Assembly (NCBI GenBank): GCA_040905245.1
Contig: JBBDRX010000116.1
Location: 1-14,884 of the forward strand
Source: JBBDRX01 sp040905245
GTDB taxonomy: Bacteria; Bacteroidota; Rhodothermia; Balneolales; Balneolaceae
DNA length: 14,884 nt
Direction of reading: 5' to 3'
Below, piece after piece: positions 7,162-14,568 of the stretch. Positions within the stretch are counted from its first letter, which is position 1. Each line of letters starts with the position of its first letter. Below the pieces are notes generated by a model. The model was given only the letters and a program-made list of their open reading frames with translations, was not told the DNA's origin and did not search any database. The translations under genes and the position numbers were made by a program.

Positions 7162-8655
7162 TCAGCCCAGCTGTTCCAGTGCTTTGTCGATCCGTCTCAG
7201 AACGGCCTCTTTCCCGATCAGTTCCATGGCCGGAAAGAGGTCGGGGCCGAAACCCTGTCCGGTAATGGCAATTCTCAACGGCATCATCAGTTTTCCAAAA
7301 CCGACCTCGTTCTCTTCAATGACCCCCTGCAGAATTTCCCTGAGACGGTCTGCCCGGAAGGAGTCCTCGTCTATTGAGGCCACCCGGTCTTTCCAGGCGG
7401 CAACCAGCCCGGCACTATCTGCCTTCCATTTTTTCAGAGCCTTTTCATCGTAATGTTCAGGATCTTTAAAGAAGAAACGGCCCATGTCAGTAAACTCGTC
7501 CACTTTACTGACTCGTTCCTTAAGAAGCGGAATCACTTTGAGCAGGAATTCTTCTTCTACTTCGGACAGGTTCAGTCCGTTCTCTTCAGAAATAGAGCGG
7601 ATTCGTTTGGCCAGGATTCGGTCGGGTAGCTCCCGCATGTAGTGTTCGTTGTACCAGAGAAGCTTTTTGTGGTTAAAGACAGCTCCACCTTTACTTACCC
7701 GGTCCAGGCTGAATATTTGGCAAAGATCGTCCAGGGAGTGGATCTCGCTGTCGTCTCCGGGACTCCATCCAAGATAGGCCAGGAAGTTTGTCAGAGCTTC
7801 AGGTTCGTAGTGCAGCCGCATGTAGTCCCGGGTATTGACCGGAATTCCCTCCTCTTCGGCTTTTCGTTTGGAGAGTTTTCCGCCGGAAGGGGACATGATA
7901 AGCGGGAGATGTGCCATGACTGGAGGTTCCCAGCCCAGATAGTTGTAGAGAAGAATGTGTTTGGGGGTACTGCTGAGCCACTCCTCGCCACGGATTGCGT
8001 GGCTGATCTCCATCAAATGGTCGTCCACGACATTTGCAAGATGGTACGTGGGCATTCCGTCTGACTTGAGCAAAACCTGATCGTCCAGCCCTTTGGTTTC
8101 AAAGGAGACGATGCCGCGAATCTCGTCTTCAAATCGAACGGTCTCCCTGCGGGGAACCTTCAACCGTACGACGTAAGGGTCATCACCCTTCAGCCTTTCG
8201 GTGACCTCGTCACTGGACAGGGTCAGGCTGTTTTTCATCGATTGTCGGGTAATCGCATCGTATTTGGGTGACGGGTTGCCGGATTTTTTAAGCCGTTCAC
8301 GCATCTGTTCCAGCTCTGTCTGGGTGTCGAAGGCATAATAGGCATGGCCGGAGTCGATCAGCTGTTCCGCATAGGTTTTATAGATCTTCTTTCTCTCACT
8401 CTGCCGGTAGGGGCCAAAGTCTCCGCCGGTTTCCGGGCCCTCATCGATCTCCAGGCCTGCCCATTGAAGAGACTCCAAAATATCGGCTTCAGCATCCTGC
8501 TGATAGCGGCTCTGGTCGGTATCCTCAATACGGAGGATGAAATCCCCGTTTTTGGAACGGGCAAAAAGATAGTTGTAGAGGGCTGTTCGGAGCCCGCCAA
8601 TGTGTAGGAAACCGGTTGGTGAAGGTGCAAATCGTACTCGTACGCGTCTGCTCAT
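7162..8655 (-). CDS. gltX: Glutamyl-tRNA synthetase
   Basis: Class I aminoacyl-tRNA synthetase charging tRNA-Glu. From ATG 8655 the protein has 497 residues. The start VRVRFAPSPTGFLHIGG (6-21) contains the HIGH-equivalent motif as HIGG. The Glu-specific segments LRIEDTDQSR and MPTYHLANVVDDHLM are present, and the KMSKS equivalent is KLSKR at 260-264. The C-terminal helical anticodon-binding domain runs from about 330. No zinc-binding Cys set is visible in the insertion after GHAYYAF (104-110), so it is a zinc-less type. The frame is open back to 8748, but the extra residues lack similarity and overlap the upstream gene. It starts 43 nt after the ceramidase-like gene, so read-through from the exported-hydrolase genes is possible. 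Whether it also charges tRNA-Gln cannot be told here. Confidence 0.96.
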   Translation of the reverse strand: MSRRVRVRFAPSPTGFLHIGGLRTALYNYLFARSKNGDFILRIEDTDQSRYQQDAEADILESLQWAGLEIDEGPETGGDFGPYRQSERKKIYKTYAEQLIDSGHAYYAFDTQTELEQMRERLKKSGNPSPKYDAITRQSMKNSLTLSSDEVTERLKGDDPYVVRLKVPRRETVRFEDEIRGIVSFETKGLDDQVLLKSDGMPTYHLANVVDDHLMEISHAIRGEEWLSSTPKHILLYNYLGWEPPVMAHLPLIMSPSGGKLSKRKAEEEGIPVNTRDYMRLHYEPEALTNFLAYLGWSPGDDSEIHSLDDLCQIFSLDRVSKGGAVFNHKKLLWYNEHYMRELPDRILAKRIRSISEENGLNLSEVEEEFLLKVIPLLKERVSKVDEFTDMGRFFFKDPEHYDEKALKKWKADSAGLVAAWKDRVASIDEDSFRADRLREILQGVIEENEVGFGKLMMPLRIAITGQGFGPDLFPAMELIGKEAVLRRIDKALEQLG

Positions 8656-8698
8656 GGTAAATCGCTGGCTAAAATGTGTGTTTTTGATAAATTCGTGC

Positions 8699-10141
8699 TC
8701 AGTAATTGCGTGTTGGGGGTGCGTGAGGAACTCCCGCCTCGTTCGCAACCTGAATCAGTCGTTGAAAGATCATGGTTTCTGTGTCGGGAGTCCAGGGGGC
8801 CGGTAGGCCGTACACCTTGTGAGAGCTGTGTCCCTCATATCCACCCTCCTGGAGGATTCGTGTTGTTGGGATATATCCGGTCACATCGTTCGAATAACCC
8901 ATGACAAAGATGTCCGGGCCGTACATCTGTTTCAATTTGTTGGCATATCCCACAGTCAGTTCTCCACCCAGGCTAAAGACGGGCTGCTCCCCGATCATCC
9001 AGCTCTGAACCGGATAGGGGTAGGTTCGGGCGAACTCTTTGCCTTCGTCCATCTCCTTCAGGATCCGTTTTGCCCAGCGCTGAATGTACTCCAGGGATTC
9101 GTCTGCGAGCTGTTCGAGGTACTCCCGGGATGCGGTCTCTCTGAGTGGAAGTTTGACTTCCGAATACGCATGTGAAAGTGTCGGAGAGAGCTCCTGCATC
9201 TCACCACTCAAGACAGCTTCCACAGAGGCTGCGAGTGTCTTTCCATACTGAATGGCCAGTCGGGTTTCACGTCTGGGAAGTGGATTCTGATCGGCTCCTG
9301 CTCCCTGAAAGAAGAGGGCCGTAGTGCCGGGATAGAGCTTTTCCAGTTCAATCTGGGCATATCCGGGATAGTCGCCAGACCACTCATATCCGTCCAGAAC
9401 AGTCGGGTGGCACGCATAGCCAAAAGCAATGGCCAGAAGCTCACCGTCCGGAGATGTAACCTTGATGACCGGAACGGCATGATCAATGGGGCCGTTCAGA
9501 TCGGTTTGCAAGTGTAGCGTTTCGGCGTCATTGTTTCGGCGGTTGACCTGGAACCGTGCCGTACCATTTGCTGAAGAGACCGATGCCGGGGCAAGGCGGT
9601 TCAGTGCCCGCCCGGCCAGGTCGACAACCTGGTCTTCCAGCGTTGCCGTATAGCGGTGTATCGGTTGCATTCGCTCTTCGTTGAGTGGATAGATATCCAG
9701 TAGCGCACCCTCCAGAACCGGAGCTGAATGAGTATGCGAGCTGTTCAACAAAATGGCCGATCGTTCCAGCCCGTATGCCTGCCCGATTCGATCCCGGATC
9801 CGGTTCGAAAGTGCGGTCGGGATGCCAAGCAGATCTGTGGTTACCAGAAGTATTTGGTTACCGTCTCCATCTTCCAGTGCCAGGGCTTTTGCATAGAGGT
9901 CGTGCTGCTTTCCTTCGGCTTCGCGATTCCGGACGGCATATCCTGCCATCCACATCGATTCGTCCGGTGTGATTACCTCGGTCGCGACACCGGCCTTCCA
10001 GCCGGAATCGGTGGAAGCTGTTGTATGGACAAGATTGTCATGAGCAAGTGCATCGGATTCGGCCGGGAAGAGGGCCGTCAGGCCGGCCAGAAAAGCAAGC
10101 AGTGCATAGCGGAAACGGGTCGAGAGTAAATCTGAGGACAT
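8699..10141 (-). CDS. Exported neutral/alkaline ceramidase N-terminal family protein, catalytic Ser missing
   Basis: A 480-residue protein with a likely Sec signal peptide (hydrophobic core about 12-26, possible cleavage after Ala-Leu-Ala near 33). The mature part matches the neutral/alkaline non-lysosomal ceramidase N-terminal family. It starts with AGVATEVITP, has the metal-site-like NSSHTHSAP (133-141; His136/His138) and ACHPT (His245), then GDYPG (256-260), FSLGGE (Glu394) and GYSNDVTGYIPT (415-426). True ceramidases carry a nucleophilic Ser in a GDVSPN-like segment; here the equivalent reads QGAGADQNP (279-287), with Asn286 at the Ser position by my alignment. It also stops well short of about 650-residue ceramidases, lacking the C-terminal Ig-like domain. 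So it is a metal-site family member of unknown substrate, not a proven ceramidase. It follows the tandem amidohydrolase by 113 nt on the same strand. Confidence 0.8.
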   Translation of the reverse strand: MSSDLLSTRFRYALLAFLAGLTALFPAESDALAHDNLVHTTASTDSGWKAGVATEVITPDESMWMAGYAVRNREAEGKQHDLYAKALALEDGDGNQILLVTTDLLGIPTALSNRIRDRIGQAYGLERSAILLNSSHTHSAPVLEGALLDIYPLNEERMQPIHRYTATLEDQVVDLAGRALNRLAPASVSSANGTARFQVNRRNNDAETLHLQTDLNGPIDHAVPVIKVTSPDGELLAIAFGYACHPTVLDGYEWSGDYPGYAQIELEKLYPGTTALFFQGAGADQNPLPRRETRLAIQYGKTLAASVEAVLSGEMQELSPTLSHAYSEVKLPLRETASREYLEQLADESLEYIQRWAKRILKEMDEGKEFARTYPYPVQSWMIGEQPVFSLGGELTVGYANKLKQMYGPDIFVMGYSNDVTGYIPTTRILQEGGYEGHSSHKVYGLPAPWTPDTETMIFQRLIQVANEAGVPHAPPTRNY

Positions 10142-10197
10142 GAGATGGTCAAATTAGCAATTGAAGATGTCAGTGTATGGAGCTGAGGGTTAAGGAT

Positions 10198-10213
10198 CTC
10201 CTGTATACAGGAG
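10198..10213. repeat. Perfect 16-bp palindrome between the amidohydrolase and ceramidase-like genes
   Basis: CTCCTGTATACAGGAG reads identically on both strands, without a loop. It lies 56 nt upstream of the ceramidase-like ATG (10141) and 41 nt downstream of the amidohydrolase stop. A gapless palindrome fits a dimeric regulator site better than an RNA hairpin. A second imperfect GC-rich hairpin (GAGCCG.../...CGGCTC, about 10219-10244) lies closer to the amidohydrolase stop but lacks a T-run. No function is shown. Confidence 0.5.
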
Positions 10214-10254
10214 TCTGGGGAGCCGCCCCTTGTCCGGACGGCTCTTTACCGGTT

Positions 10255-12015
10255 TCAGATCCGGGGCCGGTTGTGTTCCGGGAGCCGGTCCAGGCAGGGC
10301 CGTATCACTTCATAGGCGTTGGCTGCTAATATTTTCCGTTTCACTTCTGTCGGAATCTGCGCAAAGATCACCCAACCCAACTGCTGGCGTGGATCTCTCA
10401 TCGGCAGGTCGGAACCGTAGAGGATTCGATCCTCTCCAACGTGCTGAACCAGATAGTCGATCACACCTCCCGGAACCGACGTGAAAGTGAGCTCCGCATA
10501 CACATTCGGGAACTTCTGCATCGCCTGGATGGCGATATCCGCCCACTCGTAACTGCCACCGGCATGTGCGATGACCCAGCGAACGTTGGGATACTTTTCC
10601 GCGAGAGTTTCCACTTCCAATCCATCCTGCCGTGTCCGGTGGATCAGTGCATAGAAGTTTCGCTCATTGCCATACTCCCACCAGCCGTCATAGACCGGAT
10701 CATGGTATTCGGTTCCGTAATAGTGGTACGGCTTCATTCCGATGAGCCTTCGATCCTGATAGATCTCCCGGACTCGTTGATTCAACTGCTCTTTTGTGAA
10801 GTGAACCGGATCGAATGTAGCCAGTCCCCAATAGCCTCTTGGGGCGACATCCAGGGCATTGGATACGGTTTCGAAGCCGGACTCGGCATCCGCGCTGACA
10901 ACCCCGTTCCAGCTCATGATTCCGCCACCAACATTTCCAAACCGTCCGATCAGGTCAAATACCCCCTTTGGCCCTCCATCCAGCATTCGATAATGGACGC
11001 CGGCGCCGTTCAGCCCTTCGTCCAGAATATGCATGTGCATATCAAGGATAGGGTTGGGAACCGGTTGTCCGCGTCGTACCGCCCGCATCAATTCGTCTTC
11101 CTCCCGGTTTTCACGTGTGGCTGGTGGCCTCAGTCCGCCAAGAAGGCGTGTCAGATTGCCGCCGGCAACCTTTTCGAGCGCTTCTCTGGGGACATCGGAA
11201 TAGTCCACGTACGTTCGGTGCGGTCCCGCTGCCATGGCAGGGGCGTTGGTTCCGAAGACGATCTGATCGATCAGGCCTTCCCGGTAGTAGTATTCGATTC
11301 CGAGATTGATCTGAAGCCGTTCAAATGTGATATGAAGGTTTTTGTGGGATTTAAGAAGTGGAATGATATAACGCTGGTCACTCCAGTTCCCGCCGGTCAT
11401 CAGAACGGGCAAGTTGGGAAAACGTGAAAGGAATTCCCCCATTTCGTCATAACCACCAAGCTCTTCAGCACTCGTAATGACCAGAGTTCTGTTGTCACTG
11501 AGCCGCCGGAACAGTCCGAGGTTGGCCTGGTGTTTCCAGTCCCAGCGGTTGGACTGCGGATAGATGGTGACAGCCCGGACATTGTGCTGCCGCATGAGAC
11601 GGAGCAGTTCCGTGGGTTCGGGGATTTCCCCTCCGTGATGAGGATGGACGTTCCAGACCGGAAAGAGGTGGTCGTACTCTTTGAGCATCTCACTAAGCTC
11701 AAGATTGGCATGCATGGCATCGTACCAGAGGGATTGGGTATGGCTGACAAGGGCCCCCGAAATCGAGCAGTAGTCCAGTTCCCTGTTCAGATGTTCCAGG
11801 CTCCATAGTTCTCCCGGATGTTTGAGAATTCGCGGCCCGATACGCGTCAATGCGTCGAAATACTGGAGTGTTTCCCGGCCGTTCTGACTGAAAAGCCCGC
11901 TATTTGGTGATTTACCAAGCAGGATGCCGGGCGTGTTCAGGGCCAGCAGGGCACCTGCACCGGCCAGGGATTGTCGTTTAATGAATTCACGTCTGGAGTA
12001 TCCTTTGTTGTCCAT
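10255..12015 (-). CDS. Tat-exported tandem amidohydrolase (degenerate plus intact amidohydrolase-2 domains)
   Basis: From ATG 12015 the protein has 586 residues; a TTG at 12024 would add three. A twin-arginine signal SRREFIK (7-13) precedes a hydrophobic stretch (about 17-33), so the folded protein is probably exported by Tat. Two amidohydrolase-2 TIM-barrel halves follow. The second (about 320-580) keeps the metal ligands: LDMHMH (His327, His329), ALIHRT (His459), VIAHAGG (His484) and YGSDLP (Asp536). The first (about 50-295) has the same layout but has lost them: FDALTRIG where DxHxH is expected, LMTGGNW where a His is expected, and FGTNAP (254-259) where GSDxP is expected. Family members hydrolyse or decarboxylate small carboxylates and lactones; the substrate here is unknown. 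It lies upstream of the ceramidase-like gene, probably in one transcript, and is divergent from the aminotransferase gene. Confidence 0.82.
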   Translation of the reverse strand: MDNKGYSRREFIKRQSLAGAGALLALNTPGILLGKSPNSGLFSQNGRETLQYFDALTRIGPRILKHPGELWSLEHLNRELDYCSISGALVSHTQSLWYDAMHANLELSEMLKEYDHLFPVWNVHPHHGGEIPEPTELLRLMRQHNVRAVTIYPQSNRWDWKHQANLGLFRRLSDNRTLVITSAEELGGYDEMGEFLSRFPNLPVLMTGGNWSDQRYIIPLLKSHKNLHITFERLQINLGIEYYYREGLIDQIVFGTNAPAMAAGPHRTYVDYSDVPREALEKVAGGNLTRLLGGLRPPATRENREEDELMRAVRRGQPVPNPILDMHMHILDEGLNGAGVHYRMLDGGPKGVFDLIGRFGNVGGGIMSWNGVVSADAESGFETVSNALDVAPRGYWGLATFDPVHFTKEQLNQRVREIYQDRRLIGMKPYHYYGTEYHDPVYDGWWEYGNERNFYALIHRTRQDGLEVETLAEKYPNVRWVIAHAGGSYEWADIAIQAMQKFPNVYAELTFTSVPGGVIDYLVQHVGEDRILYGSDLPMRDPRQQLGWVIFAQIPTEVKRKILAANAYEVIRPCLDRLPEHNRPRI

Positions 12016-12304
12016 GATGATCAAGTCATTTGTTCAAATAGTGGATATCGGGTTTTGTACGGTACCAAGGCTTCTGAGATACAGGTTCTGCCGGCTACAA
12101 CACCCTTTTCACCGCTGCGGGACGAACCGGTTCAGCCCGGTGTTGCAGACCAGCTAATATTGCAATAATCGATCTATGTTGCGAACTCGAATTCTGTTCA
12201 TCACTTTCCTTACGGTACTCTGATGGAAATCTTGTATTTTCCATCCTTTTAGCAAGGATTGTGTATTCGCGTCATTTGATAATCAAGTAAGATAGTGGTT
12301 TGCC
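12016..12304. promoter_or_regulatory. Divergent intergenic region between the tandem amidohydrolase and the aminotransferase
   Basis: This 289-nt region separates two divergent starts and has no convincing gene. It contains GATGGAAA (12222-12229) and TTTCCATC (12238-12245), a perfect 8-bp inverted repeat around 8 nt, followed by CTTTT. A 10-bp palindrome TATTGCAATA lies at 12158-12167. These could be a hairpin/attenuator and an operator, but I could not place a convincing promoter. Neither flanking start has a clear Shine-Dalgarno. Confidence 0.35.
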
Positions 12305-13480
12305 ATGAGTGATCTCCCAGTAAAGCCATCCGGACGGATGGAGCAACTACCTGAATATCTTTTTGGGCGCCTGAATGCGGAAAAACAGCGCAGGCGAAGC
12401 CAGGGGATCGATATTATCGATTTTGGAATGGGAAATCCCGACATGCCGACCTCTGCGCAGACGGTTCAGAAGATACACGATGTGGTAGAGGATGAGAAGG
12501 CCCATCGGTATGCCAGGGCAACCGGGATTCCTCACCTGTTGATGGCCGCTGCGGACCATTACAAAGAGCTTTATGGGGTGGAACTGGACTCCGAGGATGA
12601 GGTCATTGTCACGATCGGGAGTAAAGAGGGGATCTCTCATCTTGTACTGGCTCTGATCGGCCCGGGCGATACGGCTGCAGTACCGGCACCCTACTTTCCG
12701 GTACATCACTGGAGTGTGGTGATTGCGGGTGGAGAAGTGCTGAACTTTCCCATATCTGAAGATCCGGATCAGTTTATTGTAAATCTGGAAGCACTGAAAC
12801 AGACTCCAAAGGTGCTGTTTCTCAATTTCCCGCACAATCCGACAGGCTCTACGGTAGACCTTGATTTTTTTGAGAAAATCGTCGCCTGGTGCCGAGAGAG
12901 AGGGGTTTTTATCATACACGATTTTGCCTACAAGGATATCACGTTTGGAGAGTATACGGCTCCCAGCATCCTTCAGGTGGAGGGGGCCAAAGAGATTGCT
13001 GTCGAGTTTTTTACGATGAGCAAGTCCTACAATATGGCCGGATGGCGCTGCGGCTTCTGTATGGGGAACCGTGAGGTAATTCGAATGCTGTCTCGAATAA
13101 AATCCTTCTTCGATTACGGGCTGTTTACTCCGATCCAGGTGGCCGCGATCACTGCTCTTCGGAAAGGAAGAGAGAATGTTTTGGAGATCGCGCAGAAGTA
13201 TGAAGGCCGCCGTGATGTGTTGATCGACGGGCTTGCGCGTGCCGGATGGGAAGTTCCGAGAAACCGGGGGGCGATGTTTGTATGGGCTCCGATTCCCGAG
13301 AAACACCGGGAGAAGGGGTCTCTTGCATTTTCCGAGTGGCTTCTGGACGAGGCGGAAGTACTGGTTTCGCCGGGTATCGGATTCGGGCCGGCCGGAGAGG
13401 GATACGTCCGTATGAGCCTGGTAGAGAATACACACCGGATTCGCCAGGCCGTCCGGCAGATCAGCCGGGTACTTAAATAG
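12305..13480 (+). CDS. alaC: Alanine transaminase, AlaC-like (class I/II PLP aminotransferase)
   Basis: Probably a cytoplasmic glutamate-pyruvate aminotransferase making alanine from pyruvate. The 391 residues resemble E. coli AlaC closely from end to end: LPEYLFGRLNAEK near the start, IIDFGMGNPD (37-46), VTIGSKEG (102-109), NFPHNPTG (174-181, Asn178), HDFAYKD (205-211, with Asp206 for the PLP ring nitrogen and Tyr209), EFFTMSKSYNMAGWRCGF (the PLP Schiff-base Lys is Lys240), IKSFFDYGLFTPIQVAA and VSPGIGFG plus YVRMSLVEN near the end. Other class I enzymes such as LL-diaminopimelate or aspartate aminotransferases share the fold, but the match to AlaC blocks is stronger. ATG 12305 fits the family N-terminus. 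It stands alone between a divergent gene and a separately spaced SDR gene 153 nt downstream. Confidence 0.88.
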   Translation: MSDLPVKPSGRMEQLPEYLFGRLNAEKQRRRSQGIDIIDFGMGNPDMPTSAQTVQKIHDVVEDEKAHRYARATGIPHLLMAAADHYKELYGVELDSEDEVIVTIGSKEGISHLVLALIGPGDTAAVPAPYFPVHHWSVVIAGGEVLNFPISEDPDQFIVNLEALKQTPKVLFLNFPHNPTGSTVDLDFFEKIVAWCRERGVFIIHDFAYKDITFGEYTAPSILQVEGAKEIAVEFFTMSKSYNMAGWRCGFCMGNREVIRMLSRIKSFFDYGLFTPIQVAAITALRKGRENVLEIAQKYEGRRDVLIDGLARAGWEVPRNRGAMFVWAPIPEKHREKGSLAFSEWLLDEAEVLVSPGIGFGPAGEGYVRMSLVENTHRIRQAVRQISRVLK

Positions 13481-13633
13481 AGGAATATCGGCGATATGGT
13501 GGATATCTGTCCAATTCTCCATTTTGGCTTTCCTGTCGAATTTCTTAAGATTCAGGCCTGGGTGATGACCAGATCAAGAGGTCAATTTTGAACTCGATTT
13601 TTTATTGAAACCTTAAAGTAACCAACTATATAG
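13481..13633. other. Intergenic region between alaC and the gluconate 5-dehydrogenase-like gene
   Basis: The 153 nt hold no gene. An inverted repeat GATAT-N5-ATATC lies at 13493-13507. TGACC (13566-13570) and GGTCA (13580-13584), followed by ATTTT, could be a weak terminator for alaC. The last 60 nt are AT-rich, as expected before a promoter or start, but no -35/-10 pair is convincing. Confidence 0.3.
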
Positions 13634-14422
13634 ATGAGCGAACTTTTTAATTTAAAAGGAAAACGAGCACTGGTAACTGGAGCTTCTCACGGTTTGGGAA
13701 TGGCGATGGCAAAAGGCCTTGGAGATGCCGGGGCGGAGCTGATTGTCAATGGAACCACTCCGGATCGGATGAAAAAGGCCGTAAAGGAGTACGAGAGTGA
13801 AGGACATACGGTACATAGCTTCATCTTTGATGTTACGGACGAAGAGGCTGTGATCGAACATGTGGAAAAAATTGAAAAAGAGATTGGCCCGATCGATATT
13901 CTGATCAATAATGCGGGAATTATCAAGCGGATGCCACTGAAAGATATGGATGTTGCCGACTACCGGAAGGTGATCGATGTGGATCTGGTGGGGCCGTTCA
14001 TTATGGCCAAACATGTTGTTAAACACATGATCGAGCGAAAAGCCGGAAAGATCATCAATATCTGTTCCATGATGACTGAACTCGGACGGGACAGCGTTGG
14101 CGCCTATGCTGCGGCCAAAGGAGGCCTGAAGATGTTGACTCGAAATATGGCCACCGAATGGGCGCGGTACAACATCCAGTCTAATGGTATTGGCCCTGGT
14201 TATTTTGCAACCGCCCAAACCAAACCCCTTCTGGTCGATGGGAATCCGTTCAACGAGTTTATTATTAATCGAACACCGGCTGGACGCTGGGGTGAACCGT
14301 CCGACCTGGCAGGTACGGCCGTCTTCCTCTCCTCCAAAGCAAGCGACTTTGTCAACGGGCAAGTCGTCTATGTAGATGGAGGAATCCTGGCAACCATCGG
14401 GAAACCTGCCAACGAATCATAA
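13634..14422 (+). CDS. SDR dehydrogenase, gluconate 5-dehydrogenase type
   Basis: NAD(P)-dependent dehydrogenase probably interconverting gluconate and 5-ketogluconate, or reducing a related deoxy-keto-uronate as KduD-like and alginate-pathway SDRs do. The 262 residues have every classical SDR element: VTGASHGLG (14-22), DVTD (66-69), NNAG (92-95), and the Ser145-Tyr158-Lys162 catalytic triad in NICSMMTELGRDSVGAYAAAK. The stretches NNAGIIKR, INICSMMTELGR, NGIGPGYFAT and the ending VDGGILATIGK closely match gluconate 5-dehydrogenase (Gno/IdnO) sequences as I know them. ATG 13634 gives the usual N-terminus (LFNLKGKRALVTG). Upstream is an AT-rich 153-nt gap without a Shine-Dalgarno; downstream is a strong terminator, so it may be monocistronic. 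The next gene encodes a secreted protein, which hints at sugar-acid or polysaccharide use. Confidence 0.87.
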   Translation: MSELFNLKGKRALVTGASHGLGMAMAKGLGDAGAELIVNGTTPDRMKKAVKEYESEGHTVHSFIFDVTDEEAVIEHVEKIEKEIGPIDILINNAGIIKRMPLKDMDVADYRKVIDVDLVGPFIMAKHVVKHMIERKAGKIINICSMMTELGRDSVGAYAAAKGGLKMLTRNMATEWARYNIQSNGIGPGYFATAQTKPLLVDGNPFNEFIINRTPAGRWGEPSDLAGTAVFLSSKASDFVNGQVVYVDGGILATIGKPANES

Positions 14423-14443
14423 AGCGTGAAGGCAAGAAAGCCG

Positions 14444-14476
14444 AAAGCCGAAAAAGGTTTTCGGCTTTTCTTTTTT
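14444..14476 (+). terminator. Intrinsic terminator after the gluconate 5-dehydrogenase-like gene
   Basis: AAAGCCGAAAA (14444-14454) pairs perfectly with TTTTCGGCTTT (14458-14468) around a 3-nt loop, followed by a T-rich run to 14476. It begins 21 nt after the stop codon. Confidence 0.92.
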
Positions 14477-14493
14477 AGGACGGCTCTGTCCCG

Positions 14494-14527
14494 TTGTCCT
14501 TTTTCTCAAAATGTCTATTTTAATAGA
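14494..14527 (+). promoter_or_regulatory. Possible promoter/operator before the secreted-protein gene
   Basis: TTGTCC (14494-14499) and TATTTT (14516-14521) are 16 nt apart and could be -35/-10 elements. The second lies inside a perfect inverted repeat, TCTATT-TT-AATAGA (14514-14527). It lies between the preceding terminator and ATG 14569, where a promoter must exist, but the match is weak. Confidence 0.3.
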
Positions 14528-14568
14528 TCTGAAACAGGACGTCATTTCTCAACTGCATGTTTAATACG

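Noticed and set aside
8656..8748. N-terminal extension of glutamyl-tRNA synthetase to 8748
   Set aside because: It would overlap the end of the ceramidase-like gene and add 31 residues before the conserved VRVRFAPSPTG start.
10441..11427. A 328-codon plus-strand open frame inside the tandem amidohydrolase gene
   Set aside because: The amidohydrolase frame carries conserved motifs across the same region; the antisense translation has none.
12347..13522. Long open frame on the minus strand opposite alaC, as long as alaC itself
   Set aside because: It lies antisense to a well-supported aminotransferase, its translation is rich in His/Arg/Cys with no recognisable motif, and its start has no support.
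13603..13633. TTGAAA and TATATA with 16-nt spacing just before the gluconate 5-dehydrogenase-like ATG
   Set aside because: Transcription would begin inside the coding region, downstream of the well-supported start codon, so it cannot be the promoter for this start.
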